This document shows positions 51,534 to 61,425 of a DNA stretch of 64,000 nt, one piece after another (position 1 is the first letter of the stretch; each line of letters begins with the position of its first letter). Where the stretch lies: contig JACPNR010000009.1 of the NCBI GenBank assembly GCA_016185395.1, positions 1 through 64,000 of the forward strand, given 5' to 3'. A program made the position numbers and the translations under genes. Below the pieces are notes generated by a model. It made no database searches. It saw nothing but the letters and a program-made list of their open reading frames with translations, and was not told the origin of the DNA. This DNA is from Candidatus Korobacter versatilis. GTDB taxonomy: Bacteria > Acidobacteriota > Terriglobia > Terriglobales > Acidobacteriaceae.

Positions 51534-52754
51534 ATGGACGTGATGGCCATCATCCGGATCGCGATGCGAGCGCTGGCACGCAACAAGATGCGCTCCGGCC
51601 TGACCATGCTTGGCATCATCATCGGCGTGGGCGCCGTCATCGCCATGGTCGGCATCGGCCAGGGCGCGCAGCAGCAGGTGCAGCAGCAGATCGCCGCCAT
51701 GGGCTCCAACATCCTGTTCGTCTCGAGCGGCACGGTGAACCGCGGCGGCATGCGCATGGGTTGGGGCGCCACCAAGACGCTCGTCTATGACGACATGCGC
51801 GCCATCATGCGCGAGGCTCCCGCCGTCCGGATGGCCGCGCCCGGAAGCCAGACGACGGCGCAGGTCGTCTTCGGCAACGACAACTGGTCCACCAACATCA
51901 ACGGCACCGAGCCGCAGTATCTCGATATCCGCAACTGGCCGCTGCAGGAAGGTTCGAACTTCACGCAGAACGACGTGGACATGGCGGCGAACGTCGCCAT
52001 CGTCGGCGAGACGGTGCGCAAGAACCTTTTCGGCGCCACCGACTCGGTCGGGCAGACCATCCGCATCAAGAGCCTCCCGTTCAAGGTCGTGGGCGTGCTC
52101 GTGCCGAAAGGGCAATCCGCCGCGATGGGCCAGGACCAGGACGACACCATCATCATCCCCATCACCACGCTGCAGAAGAAGATGACGGGCGACACCTGGC
52201 TGCGCTGGATCATGGTCTCCGCCGACTCGAAGGAGGCCAGCTACGCCGCGCAACAACAGATCGAAGGCCTGCTGCGTGACCGGCACCGCATCCGGCCGGG
52301 AACGGATGACGACTTCTTCGTCCGCAACCTCGCCGACATCGCCGACCTTCAGGACCAGGCCAGCCAGGTCTTCACCCTGCTGCTCGCCGCCATCGCAAGC
52401 GTCTCGTTGCTCGTCGGCGGTATCGGCATCATGAACATCATGCTCGTCTCGGTCACGGAACGCACCCGCGAGATCGGTATCCGCATGGCCATCGGCGCCA
52501 CCGAATCAGACGTGCAGCGGCAGTTCCTCATCGAGGCCGTGGTGCTCAGCCTCATCGGCGGCGGCATCGGGATACTCTTCGGCCTCAGTTCGGGCTTCCT
52601 CATCTCTGCCCTGCTGCACTGGCCGGTGCTCATCTCGCCGCTTTCCATCGTCGTGGCGGCCATCTTCTCGGCCGCGGTCGGGATATTCTTCGGCTTCTAT
52701 CCCGCACGCAAGGCCGCGCGCCTCGACCCCATCGAAGCCCTTCGCTACGAGTAG
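51534..52754 (+). CDS. MacB-like ABC transporter permease
   Basis: This 406-residue permease of the FtsX/MacB type has the first span after RNKMRSGLTMLGIIIGVG, a large periplasmic domain (about 50-270) and three C-terminal spans. Motifs include GGIGIMNIMLVSVTERTREI and FYPARKAARLDPIEALRYE, the conserved ending that couples to the ATPase. It completes the inner-membrane part of a tripartite efflux system. An outer-membrane TolC partner is not in the window. Confidence 0.93.
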   Translation: MDVMAIIRIAMRALARNKMRSGLTMLGIIIGVGAVIAMVGIGQGAQQQVQQQIAAMGSNILFVSSGTVNRGGMRMGWGATKTLVYDDMRAIMREAPAVRMAAPGSQTTAQVVFGNDNWSTNINGTEPQYLDIRNWPLQEGSNFTQNDVDMAANVAIVGETVRKNLFGATDSVGQTIRIKSLPFKVVGVLVPKGQSAAMGQDQDDTIIIPITTLQKKMTGDTWLRWIMVSADSKEASYAAQQQIEGLLRDRHRIRPGTDDDFFVRNLADIADLQDQASQVFTLLLAAIASVSLLVGGIGIMNIMLVSVTERTREIGIRMAIGATESDVQRQFLIEAVVLSLIGGGIGILFGLSSGFLISALLHWPVLISPLSIVVAAIFSAAVGIFFGFYPARKAARLDPIEALRYE

Positions 52755-52841
52755 CCCGGCCTAACTTCCGCCTGGACGTAACTTTTCGCCGGGGCCACAA
52801 TCTAATCGTTTGACTGGCTGCGTACGTTCGGTGAGGGACTC

Positions 52842-53807
52842 ATGCTGATCAAGAAGCCTGCGGACATTCCGTCCTCCGAGATCACGCCACAGTCGGCCTA
52901 CGTGAGCCGTCGCAAGTTCATGGTGACGGCCGCAGTCGCGCTCGGCGCGGCTGCGGTGGCCTGCAACAAGGCAGCGGAAATGGCCTCCCCGCAAAAGGCG
53001 GAGGCCGCGGCGGCGAAGCTGCAGTTCACCAGGAACTCCGCGCTCTCGACCAGTGAGAAACCGAACAGCCTGAAAGAGATCTCCACCTACAACAATTTCT
53101 ACGAGTACGGCACCGACAAAAGCGACCCGGCGGAAAACGCCTGGAAGCTCCGCACGCGCCCGTGGACGGTGAGCATCGAAGGCGAAGTCAAAAAGCCGAA
53201 GACCTACGACATCGACCAGCTCACCAAGCTCGCGCCGCTCGAAGAGCGCATCTATCGCCATCGCTGTGTCGAGGGATGGTCGATGGTGATGCCCTGGCTC
53301 GGTTACTCGCTCTCCAATTTCATCAAGCAGTGCGAGCCCACGTCGAAAGCGAAGTACGTGCAGTTCGTCACCTTACAGGACCCGGAACAGATGCCGGGAC
53401 AAAAGACCGGCGTGCTCGACTGGCCCTACGTCGAAGGCCTGCGCATGGATGAAGCCATGCACCCGCTCGCGCTGCTTTGTTTCGGACTCTACGGCGAAGT
53501 CCTGCCCAACCAGAACGGCGCGCCCGTCCGCATGATCCTGCCGTGGAAGTACGGCTTCAAGAGCGGCAAGTCCATCGTGAAGTTCCGCTTCGTGGAGAAG
53601 CAGCCGCCGACCACGTGGAACATCTCCGCGCCCAGCGAGTACGGTTTTTATTCCAACGTGAATCCCGCCGTCGACCATCCGCGCTGGAGCCAGAAGACCG
53701 AGCGCCGCATCGGCGAGTTCCGCCGCCGCGACACGCTCATGTTCAACGGCTACGCCGGCCAGGTCGCTTCCCTCTACAGCGGCATGGACCTGCGGGCGAA
53801 TTACTGA
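52842..53807 (+). CDS. msrP: Methionine sulfoxide reductase catalytic subunit (molybdopterin, MsrP)
   Basis: MsrP (YedY) reduces methionine sulfoxide in exported proteins with molybdopterin. The 321-residue protein has a twin-arginine signal (SRRKF at 22-26 before [11 protein letters not shown]), the cofactor-ligand Cys142 in [11 protein letters not shown], and [13 protein letters not shown] and [19 protein letters not shown] for cofactor and substrate contacts. A second Cys41 could mimic a lipobox. It is coupled to msrQ by a TGATG overlap. Confidence 0.94.
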   Translation: MLIKKPADIPSSEITPQSAYVSRRKFMVTAAVALGAAAVACNKAAEMASPQKAEAAAAKLQFTRNSALSTSEKPNSLKEISTYNNFYEYGTDKSDPAENAWKLRTRPWTVSIEGEVKKPKTYDIDQLTKLAPLEERIYRHRCVEGWSMVMPWLGYSLSNFIKQCEPTSKAKYVQFVTLQDPEQMPGQKTGVLDWPYVEGLRMDEAMHPLALLCFGLYGEVLPNQNGAPVRMILPWKYGFKSGKSIVKFRFVEKQPPTTWNISAPSEYGFYSNVNPAVDHPRWSQKTERRIGEFRRRDTLMFNGYAGQVASLYSGMDLRANY

Positions 53808-54469
53808 TGGCCTTCAACCTTCGCTGGCGCTGGTCGAAGGTCGTCGTGTTCCTGCTGTGCCTCCTACCGGCACTGGAGCTCGCGCTGCGCGCTTGGAACC
53901 AGTCGCGCGGCGTCGAACCCGACCTCGGCGTCAACCCGCTCGAGCACATCACGCGCGCGACCGGCGACTGGACGCTCCGCTTCCTCCTCATCACGCTCGC
54001 AATCACGCCGTTGCGCAAATTGCTGCAGCGGCCGGCGCTCATCCACTTCCGCCGCATGGCCGGGCTCTTCGCATTTTTCTATGGCTCGCTCCACTTCACG
54101 ACCTATCTCTGGTTCGACAAGGCGTTCGCGTGGAGCGAGATATTGCCAGACGTCGCCAAGCGCCGCTTCATCGCCGTCGGCTTCACCGCCTTCGTCCTGA
54201 TGCTGCCGCTGGCCATCACCTCGACCGGAGGATGGATACGCCGCCTGGGCGGCAAGCGCTGGCAGTGGCTGCACCGCCTCGTCTACTTCAGCGCGCTCGC
54301 CGGAGTCATCCACTACTGGTGGCTGGTGAAGTCGGATATCCGCAAACCGGCGATCTACGCCGGCATCCTCGCCGCCCTGCTGGTATACCGGATGGTCGTT
54401 TGGGTGCTGCCGTCGCAGCAGCACCATGCGGGAGCGCGCAAGCTCGCGACCGCGGAAACGGTGGAATAA
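53807..54469 (+). CDS. msrQ: Heme-binding membrane subunit MsrQ
   Basis: MsrQ (YedZ) carries electrons from the quinone pool to MsrP. The 220-residue protein has about six helices, with heme-ligand histidine candidates in GSLHFTTYLWFD, WQWLHRLVYF and AGVIHYWWLV, and the conserved NPLEHITRATGDWTL and LITLAITPLR blocks. Start codon ATG shares two bases with the msrP stop. Length and motifs are normal. Confidence 0.93.
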   Translation: MAFNLRWRWSKVVVFLLCLLPALELALRAWNQSRGVEPDLGVNPLEHITRATGDWTLRFLLITLAITPLRKLLQRPALIHFRRMAGLFAFFYGSLHFTTYLWFDKAFAWSEILPDVAKRRFIAVGFTAFVLMLPLAITSTGGWIRRLGGKRWQWLHRLVYFSALAGVIHYWWLVKSDIRKPAIYAGILAALLVYRMVVWVLPSQQHHAGARKLATAETVE

Positions 54470-54570
54470 CCCCTCGCGCGCTACCTGCACTCTCTCCGCT
54501 AAGTAGCTGATATCACAGACCGTTTCGTCGCTGCCGATTGGCGACGCCGATTTCCTGCAAAAGAAACTTC

Positions 54571-54598
54571 TTGCGCCGTTCTGGCTGTGACCTAGAAT
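54571..54598 (+). promoter_or_regulatory. Possible promoter of the DUF2339 gene
   Basis: TTGCGC (54571-54576) and TAGAAT (54593-54598) are separated by 16 bp and lie 33 bp before the TTG start of the DUF2339 gene. It is the best -35/-10 pair I saw in the window, but the -35 matches the consensus only in its first half. Confidence 0.4.
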
Positions 54599-54631
54599 CT
54601 GCCTTCCGTTCACAGGTAGAGGGAGCTCAGC

Positions 54632-57600
54632 TTGGGCGATGTTGCGGCAATCCTATTTGTCGTCGCTCTGATCGTTCTTGGCCCGTGGGTCATCGTCATC
54701 GTCATGGGTGTCCGCCGCCGGCGCGAGCGCCGCGAGACGGAAGCGCGTTTCGCCACGCTGACGCAGCGCATCTACGGCGTCGAGCAGCGCCTCAAGGAGA
54801 TCGTCCAGCGCGGTGTCTCCGTGCCGCCCGCCGCAGAAGCCCCGCCAGCCTCTGCCCCTCGACCTGCGCCTGCGCCCGCGCCAGTTGCGACGCCCGCTCC
54901 TGCTCCGCTCGCCACACCGCCGGCTGCTCCCTCGGCGAAGCCCGAGCCGCCGCAGCAGCCATGGCCGAAGCCGGCCGAGTCACCGTTCTTCCCGCGTGCT
55001 GTCACGCCGCCGTCCACGCTTTCGCCCGCGCCAGCGCCTGCCACAGCAACGCCACCGCCACCGCCGGTGGCCGTACCGGCAGCTCCGGTCGCTGCACGCG
55101 TAGCGGTCACAGCGCCGCCCGCGATCGCGCAACGCGTGGCGCCCCCACCACCGCCCATGCCTCCGCCTCCGCGCAAGCGTTCCGGCGTGGAAGAACTCAT
55201 CGCCGGGAACTGGCTGGTCTTCATCGGCATCGCGCTGCTGGTCTTCGGTATCGCGTTCGGTCTCTCCGTCTTCTGGGAGAAACTCGGCCCGTTCGGCAAA
55301 GTCTCCATCGGATTGCTCTCCGGCACTGCCCTGCTCGGCGCTGGCCTGTGGATGGAAAAGAAGGACGAGCGCTACAAGCTCTTCGCGCGTGCCGGCATCG
55401 GCGGCGGATGGGCCGTGCTCTTCTTCACCACGTATGCCATGCACCACGTCGAGGCCACGCGCATCATCGCTTCACAAGCTGTCGACCTCGCGCTGCTTCT
55501 CGTCGTCGCCGGCGCGATGGTCGCGCACACCTTGCGCTACAACTCGCAAGTCGTCACCGGCGTGGCGTTCCTGCTCGCGTTCTCCACTGTCACCATCAGC
55601 CGCGACAACGTCTACTCGCTTGGAGCGAGCGCCATCCTCGCGCTGGCATTGGCGGCCATCGTCGTCCGCCGTCGCTGGTTCGAGTTGGAGGTCTTCGGCA
55701 TCCTCGCGTCTTACCTGAACCACTGGTGGTGGCTGCGCTCGATCATCGAGCCGATGCAGGGCCACAAGCAGATGTTCCCCGAGTTCTTCCCCAGCGCCGC
55801 CATCCTCATCCTGTATTGGGCGGCGTATCGCGGGTCCTACGTGCTGCGCTCGATCGATTCGCACAGCAGCGAGGGTGACCGGGCGGAACGCGTCTCGACC
55901 GTCGCCGCCATCCTCAACACCGGGCTGCTGCTCTTTGTCCTGAAGTACCAGTCGGTCACGCCGAAGTACGCTTTCTACGCGCTGCTCGCGCTCGGCGCCA
56001 TCGAACTTGTCCTCGGACTGATGATGCGCGGGCGCGAGCGCCGCGCTGCCTTCGTCGTGCTGGCCTCGATGGGCGCGTCGCTCTTCGTGGCCGCTTTCCC
56101 CTTCAAGTTCTCAGGCGGCGATCTTTCCGTGATCTGGCTCATCGTCGCCGAAATGTTCTACCTCTCCGGCGTGTTCACCGACGAGCTGCTCTTCCGCCGC
56201 TTCGGGCGCCTCGCCGAGCTCGTCGTTGTCGTGCAGCTCTACTACGCGCATCCGCTGGACGCGCCCAAGTCCTGGCAGAACGCCCTTGTCTTCGCGTTCG
56301 CGGCGGTGCTCTTCGGTGCGAACTCGCACCTCGTCCCGTGGCGCTGGCCGAAGATCTTCGAGACGCAGTGGGAGCGCTTTGGCGTGCGCCTGGTCTCGTG
56401 GCTCGGCGTCGCCATGGCGATGACCGCCATCTGGCTTGCGGTCCCCGAAGCCTGGAACGCCGTGGGATGGGCCGCGCTCGCTTTCTGGCTGGCATTCGCC
56501 GGCTACACCCTCGCGCAGGAAGAACTCTCCTACCAGGCCAACGTCGTCGCCATCGCGGCGAGTATCTGCACGCTCATCGTGAACCTCAAAGACGATCGCC
56601 TCTGGCATGGCGTGACGATGCGGCTCGTCACCGTGTCCATCGTCGCTCTGCTGCTCTATGCCACGGCGCGCTTCAGCATCACGCCACGGATGGCGAAGGC
56701 CAGCGCCGGCGCCATCCGATTGCGGCCGATCTACACCTGGTCGGCGGCGGTGCTCATCGCGCTGCTTGCGGTCGACGAACTGACCGAGGCCTGGGTCGCG
56801 CCGGTGTGGGTCCTCTTCGCGCTCGCGCTCGCTTTCCTTGGCCAACGGCAGAGGCTCAAAGACTTCGTCCTGCAAGCCAACATCCTCGCCATTCTCGCGT
56901 TCCTGTTGACGCTGATCGCGACCACCACGCACGGCGAAGCGCTGCGCTTCGGCATGACGGTCCGCCTCGTCAGCACCGCCATCGTGATCGCTGCTCTTTA
57001 CACGCAGACGCGGTGGAGCGAAGTCGCCGACTGGTCGTGGACCCGCGGACTCGGCACCGTCCACGCCTGGGCAGCATCGTTTCTTGTCTGCTGGCTGATG
57101 TGGTACGAGCTGCATCCGGTCGCGGTCGCGGTGGGTTGGGCGCTGTTCGGAGTCGGTCTGCTCGAGCTTGGCATGGCGCGTCCGGACTCGAACAAGGACT
57201 GGCGCGCGCAGGCATACATCGCCCTGGTGGCTGCGTTCCTGCGCATCTTCTTCGTGAACCTGAACGCCGCCGGCGTCCCCGGCGAGATCAGCCCGCGCGT
57301 GTACACCACCGTCCCCATCGCATTGCTGCTCTTCTACGCCTACACCCGTCTCGAAAGCGCGGAGCTGGACGCCAAGGAGCTCACCCGCCGCGCTTCCACG
57401 CTCTTTGCCTGGATGGGCACCATCTCGGTAGTCGCGCTCATCCGCTTTGAGTTGCCGCTCGCCTGGGTCGTGGCCGCGTGGGCCGCGCTCGTCGTCATCC
57501 TGCTGAGCGTCGCCTGGACCACCGGACGCACCACGTTCACCGCGCAGGCGCTGCTGCTGACGCTGGCCCTCGCCTTCCGCGCCTCGATGTACAACTTCGC

Positions 57601-58090
57601 GCAGCACAGCTACTTCGCCACGCTGAGCTGGGAGCAGCGTTGGCTGCCGGTCGGCGCGACCATCGCGCTGCTGTTCGCCGCGTTCTATCCCGCGTTCCGC
57701 GTCCGCGCCGCCAGCGCCGTTTCGAACGCCACCGGGTTCCGCCGCCTCGCCGGCGCACTGCTGCGCCGTCCCGAGCAGACGCTCTTCTTCGTTGCCGTCG
57801 GCCTGCTGACGGTGCTGCTCTACCTGGAAGTAGCGCACGCTCTGGTCACCGTGGCTTGGGGTGTGGAAGCCGTCGCGCTGTTCGTCTTCGCGCTGGTCGT
57901 GAGGGAGCGCAGCTTCCGCATCACCGGCCTCGTCATCCTGCTGATGGGCATCGCCAAGATCCTGGTCTTCGACGTGTGGAGCTTCACCGTGGTGCAGAAG
58001 TTCGTCACCTTCATGGTGTTGGGCGTCGTGACCATCGCCATCTCGCTCCTCTATACCAGGAACAAAGACGCGCTCAAGGAGTACCTGTGA
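54632..58090 (+). CDS. Giant DUF2339 polytopic membrane protein
   Basis: This 1152-residue protein starts at TTG 54632 behind GAGGGAG. An N-terminal span (4-25) and charged coiled stretch are followed by a Pro/Ala-rich linker (about 67-180). Then SGVEELIAGNWLVFIGIALL opens a run of some 25 or more membrane helices to the C-terminus. This layout fits DUF2339, a family of very large predicted membrane proteins with unknown role. The conserved WEKLGPFGKVSIGLLSG segment is present. It overlaps the M48 protease start by 4 bp. Confidence 0.85.
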   Translation: MGDVAAILFVVALIVLGPWVIVIVMGVRRRRERRETEARFATLTQRIYGVEQRLKEIVQRGVSVPPAAEAPPASAPRPAPAPAPVATPAPAPLATPPAAPSAKPEPPQQPWPKPAESPFFPRAVTPPSTLSPAPAPATATPPPPPVAVPAAPVAARVAVTAPPAIAQRVAPPPPPMPPPPRKRSGVEELIAGNWLVFIGIALLVFGIAFGLSVFWEKLGPFGKVSIGLLSGTALLGAGLWMEKKDERYKLFARAGIGGGWAVLFFTTYAMHHVEATRIIASQAVDLALLLVVAGAMVAHTLRYNSQVVTGVAFLLAFSTVTISRDNVYSLGASAILALALAAIVVRRRWFELEVFGILASYLNHWWWLRSIIEPMQGHKQMFPEFFPSAAILILYWAAYRGSYVLRSIDSHSSEGDRAERVSTVAAILNTGLLLFVLKYQSVTPKYAFYALLALGAIELVLGLMMRGRERRAAFVVLASMGASLFVAAFPFKFSGGDLSVIWLIVAEMFYLSGVFTDELLFRRFGRLAELVVVVQLYYAHPLDAPKSWQNALVFAFAAVLFGANSHLVPWRWPKIFETQWERFGVRLVSWLGVAMAMTAIWLAVPEAWNAVGWAALAFWLAFAGYTLAQEELSYQANVVAIAASICTLIVNLKDDRLWHGVTMRLVTVSIVALLLYATARFSITPRMAKASAGAIRLRPIYTWSAAVLIALLAVDELTEAWVAPVWVLFALALAFLGQRQRLKDFVLQANILAILAFLLTLIATTTHGEALRFGMTVRLVSTAIVIAALYTQTRWSEVADWSWTRGLGTVHAWAASFLVCWLMWYELHPVAVAVGWALFGVGLLELGMARPDSNKDWRAQAYIALVAAFLRIFFVNLNAAGVPGEISPRVYTTVPIALLLFYAYTRLESAELDAKELTRRASTLFAWMGTISVVALIRFELPLAWVVAAWAALVVILLSVAWTTGRTTFTAQALLLTLALAFRASMYNFAQHSYFATLSWEQRWLPVGATIALLFAAFYPAFRVRAASAVSNATGFRRLAGALLRRPEQTLFFVAVGLLTVLLYLEVAHALVTVAWGVEAVALFVFALVVRERSFRITGLVILLMGIAKILVFDVWSFTVVQKFVTFMVLGVVTIAISLLYTRNKDALKEYL

Positions 58091-59004
58091 AGCACCGCGC
58101 AGTCTTCGTGGTGATCGCCATCGCTGCCATCGCCGCCATCGTGGTGGCGCAACGCCGCAAGGCGCAGGCCAACGTCGGCCCGGACGCCATCGTGCACTTC
58201 ATCGCCGACACCGAGCACGAGCTCAGCCGCCTTCCCGCCCAGTCCACCCGCATGTCGGACGCGGAAGAGATCGCCATCGGCGACCAGATCGCGCGCGACC
58301 ACCTCGGCGAGCTCGGCGACCAAGGCAACACGCCGATGGCGGAGTATGTCGGACACGTCGGACGCGAGGTCGCCGCGCGCGCGCACCGCAAGCTTCCCTA
58401 CACGATCCACTTCGTTCAGGACGACACCTTCGTGAACGCCTTCGCACTGCCCGGCGGCCACGTCTTCATCGGCTCCGGCCTCGTCAACCTCATGGACACC
58501 GAAGACGAACTCGCCAGCGTCCTCGGCCACGAGGTCGAGCACATCGACCATTACCACTGCGCCGAGCGCTATCAGCTCGAAGCCCGCCTGCGCCGCATCG
58601 GCATCGGCGACCTCGCCGGCATCGCCGAACTGCCGCTCAGCATCTTCCGCGCGGGATACTCCAAGGACCAGGAACTTGAAGCCGATCGCGAGGGCACCCG
58701 TCTCGCCGTGATGGCCGGCTATTCCCCGCTCGGCGCCGTCCGTTTGTTCGAAGCGTTCGAGCGCATGGAGCGGCATCGCTCCGCGCCGCCTGCCACTCCG
58801 GCGGACGAAGCTACGCGCATCGCCCTGGGCACGCTCTCCGGCTACTTCCAGTCGCATCCCTACGCCGCCGAGCGCAAGGCGCAGATCGAGCGCATGATCG
58901 CCAGCGAAGGCTGGGGTGCAAAGCTCCAGGAAAAACCGCTGGAGATGGGCGGCGTCAACGCCTCCCGCCCGCCGGGGACCGCTCCGATGATCGGCAATCG
59001 TTAG
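58087..59004 (+). CDS. M48-family zinc metalloprotease, membrane-anchored
   Basis: This 305-residue protein has one N-terminal span (4-21) and a peptidase M48 domain. Landmarks are FVNAFALPGGHVFIGSGL, the zinc motif HEVEH (His148, Glu149, His152) and the third ligand in QELEADREGTRLA. Relatives such as BepA, LoiP and YcaL handle misfolded envelope proteins in the periplasm. GTG starts within the DUF2339 stop (GTGA), so production is coupled to that protein. Confidence 0.9.
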   Translation: MKHRAVFVVIAIAAIAAIVVAQRRKAQANVGPDAIVHFIADTEHELSRLPAQSTRMSDAEEIAIGDQIARDHLGELGDQGNTPMAEYVGHVGREVAARAHRKLPYTIHFVQDDTFVNAFALPGGHVFIGSGLVNLMDTEDELASVLGHEVEHIDHYHCAERYQLEARLRRIGIGDLAGIAELPLSIFRAGYSKDQELEADREGTRLAVMAGYSPLGAVRLFEAFERMERHRSAPPATPADEATRIALGTLSGYFQSHPYAAERKAQIERMIASEGWGAKLQEKPLEMGGVNASRPPGTAPMIGNR

Positions 59005-59082
59005 GGTCCGGCTCGCGGATGCATCTGCGATGCGCCTCGCGTATCATGTCCCGTACCGTCAATCCACAGGAGACAACAGGCG

Positions 59083-59583
59083 ATGAATCCCAGCATCGTG
59101 CGGCGCTTTGTGCGCATGGTACCCATCTTCTTCGTACTGGTCTTCGCCAGCGTGGTTTCGGCGCAAGAGATACTGCCCATGAGCGTGGTGCCGAACGTCG
59201 TGCCCGGCGGCGGCAGCAAGCACAAGCTGTTCCTCACGCTCGGCAATCGCAACATCATTGGCATGGACACCCTGAAGATCAAGGTGGTCACTGCGAGCGG
59301 CGAAGCGAACTTCGCCACGCTCGAGACCCTGAATCCCAGCCAGTGGCAAACGCTGAGCGGTGACATTGCGGACGACGACGGCGTAGTGGTCGTCGAGTAC
59401 GTGGCCAACGACAAGCCGCAGAAAGTCTCGGTGCGCCTTGGTCAGCCGACAGCAGCAGTCGGCGCGCCAGGACCGATCTCCTCCACGCGCGGCATGCCGT
59501 CGGCCGCGTGGCTTGCGGGTGCAGCTCTGCTCGGCGCCATCGTGACCCTCGCCGGCGCGACCATCGGGCGGCGCGGGCGCTAG
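59083..59583 (+). CDS. Secreted protein with C-terminal membrane tail, unknown function
   Basis: The 166-residue product has a signal peptide (about 1-27, ending VVSAQ), a beta-rich middle (SKHKLFLTLGNRNIIGMD; DDDGVVVVEYVANDKPQKVS) and a C-terminal span (AAWLAGAALLGAIVTLAGATIG) followed by RRGR. This looks like an exported domain retained in the membrane. ACAGGAGACAACAGGCG precedes the ATG. The glycosyltransferase gene begins 4 bp after its stop. Confidence 0.62.
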   Translation: MNPSIVRRFVRMVPIFFVLVFASVVSAQEILPMSVVPNVVPGGGSKHKLFLTLGNRNIIGMDTLKIKVVTASGEANFATLETLNPSQWQTLSGDIADDDGVVVVEYVANDKPQKVSVRLGQPTAAVGAPGPISSTRGMPSAAWLAGAALLGAIVTLAGATIGRRGR

Positions 59584-59586
59584 AGA

Positions 59587-61425
59587 ATGCCGCCGGTGGG
59601 CCCGAACGATCTGCCGTTCCCGCGCCGTATGCAGGTCCTGGTGCTGCTCGCGCTCGCCGCCGTCATCTATCTTGGCACCGCATCCTGGCCGCCGCTGATC
59701 GATGACGCCGACGCCTCCCACGCGCTTGTCTCCCGCGAGATGAACGCCACCGGCGACTACGTCGTCATGCGCCTCGACGGCGTCCGCTACCTGCAAAAAG
59801 CTCCGCTGCATTACTGGATGGTCGCCGGTCTCTTCCGCGTGCTCGGCGAGAATGCCTTCGCCACCCGCCTGCCGGACGCGCTCGCCATGCTCGCCCTCGT
59901 CCTCATGGTCTACCTCTTCGGCCGCCGCTTCTTCGGCGACCGCGCCGGATTCTATGGCGGGCTCGCCACCGCCACCGGCATCGGCTTCTGGATGTTCACC
60001 CGCATCATGATCCCGGAAGCCATCTACACCTTCTTCTTCGTCGTCATCTTTTACTTGTTCCTGCGCGCTTGGACCGGAAGCCTCGACCCGCGCATCGGCT
60101 ATTGGGGCGCGGCCGCCGCGATGGCACTCGCCGTACTCACGCGTGCCCTGATTGCGGTCATCTTTCCCTTGGCCATCGTCTTCCTTTTTCTGGTCGCGAC
60201 CGGAGGCTGGCGCCGCTGGCGCGAGCTGCGCATTTTCTCGAGTGCCGGCATCTTCCTGCTCATCGCGGCGCCCTGGCATATCATGGCCGAGCTGCGCGCG
60301 CCCGGCTTTGCCTGGTGGTACTTCATCAATGAGCATTTCAAGCGCGCGGTCGGTTCGCGCTGGCCACCGGACTACGACGCTGTCCCGCTCTGGGCGTGGC
60401 TGCTCGCGCACCTCGCCTGGTGGTTCCCGTGGAGCATCTTCCTTGTGCTCCTGGCCAAACTTTTTCCCGCGCCCCGAAAGTGGCGCGACTTGGACGCGGC
60501 GGGACAAGCGCGCCTGCTGCTCTTCATCTGGGCGGGATTCATTCTCTTCTTTTTCTCGATGACCGGCGGCTCGCGCATGGAGTACTACGCCTTCGCCGCC
60601 TGGCCCGCGGTAACGGCGCTGCTGGGGTTGGCTATTGCGCGTGCGGAAGAGGAAGGCTCGCCCTGGCTACGGCGTTCGCAGGCCGCGCTCGCGGCGCTTG
60701 GCCTCGTGATCGCGGCAGGGCTCGGCTACGCCGTGTGGGCGTCGTTCGACGTGAGTTCGACCACGGACATCTCCAAGCTGCTCCAGACCCGCGAGACGGA
60801 TTTCTACCGCGTCTCCATGGCCCACTTGCTCGATCTGCGACCGCGTGCGTTCGCCGTGTTGCGTGGCCCAGCCATCGGCGCGGCACTGTCGTTCCTGCTC
60901 GGCTTTGGCCTGGCGTGGCTCCTGCGCAGAAGGGCGCGCCACGTGGCCGCAACGCTCGCCGTTGCTCTGGCGATGGCCGGCTTCGCCATCTCCGCAAACT
61001 TTGCGTTCAAGCAGTTCGGGCCGCACATGTCATCGCATGAACTCGCGCGCGCGGTCGTACCCTTCTTGCGGTCGCAGGACCAGCTCGTGGTCGTCGAATT
61101 CGATTCCGCCTCCAGCCTCGTCTTCTACACCGGGCGCCGCCGCGCCTACGTCTGGCGCGAGGCCTACCACACCCTCGAGTCCATGGCGAAGATGTTCCCC
61201 GACTCGCCCAAGATATTCCTCGACGACCCCGCGCTCGCGGCCATGTGGCGCGGCCCGACGCGTGTGTTCTTGTCTGTTCCGGCGGAATTACAGGAGAAGA
61301 CGCTCGCCGAACTGCCCGCCGACAGCATGTTCCTGCTGGAGGAATTCGGCGGCAAGGCCATCTACGTGAATGAACGCGTGCGGCCGGAGATGCGCAGCGT
61401 TGCGGAACTCGCCCAGCGCCGCTAG
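59587..61425 (+). CDS. ArnT-like membrane glycosyltransferase (GT39/GT83 family)
   Basis: This 612-residue multi-span protein has the C-family glycosyltransferase pattern. The first loop carries the acidic LIDDADASHALVSREM motif (catalytic Asp/Glu). HYWMVAGLFRVLGENAFATRLP follows, then about eleven further spans and a C-terminal periplasmic domain (about 470-612). Relatives use undecaprenyl-phosphate sugars to modify lipid A or proteins. The acceptor here is unknown. Its stop codon overlaps that of the convergent membrane protein in CTAG. Confidence 0.83.
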   Translation: MPPVGPNDLPFPRRMQVLVLLALAAVIYLGTASWPPLIDDADASHALVSREMNATGDYVVMRLDGVRYLQKAPLHYWMVAGLFRVLGENAFATRLPDALAMLALVLMVYLFGRRFFGDRAGFYGGLATATGIGFWMFTRIMIPEAIYTFFFVVIFYLFLRAWTGSLDPRIGYWGAAAAMALAVLTRALIAVIFPLAIVFLFLVATGGWRRWRELRIFSSAGIFLLIAAPWHIMAELRAPGFAWWYFINEHFKRAVGSRWPPDYDAVPLWAWLLAHLAWWFPWSIFLVLLAKLFPAPRKWRDLDAAGQARLLLFIWAGFILFFFSMTGGSRMEYYAFAAWPAVTALLGLAIARAEEEGSPWLRRSQAALAALGLVIAAGLGYAVWASFDVSSTTDISKLLQTRETDFYRVSMAHLLDLRPRAFAVLRGPAIGAALSFLLGFGLAWLLRRRARHVAATLAVALAMAGFAISANFAFKQFGPHMSSHELARAVVPFLRSQDQLVVVEFDSASSLVFYTGRRRAYVWREAYHTLESMAKMFPDSPKIFLDDPALAAMWRGPTRVFLSVPAELQEKTLAELPADSMFLLEEFGGKAIYVNERVRPEMRSVAELAQRR

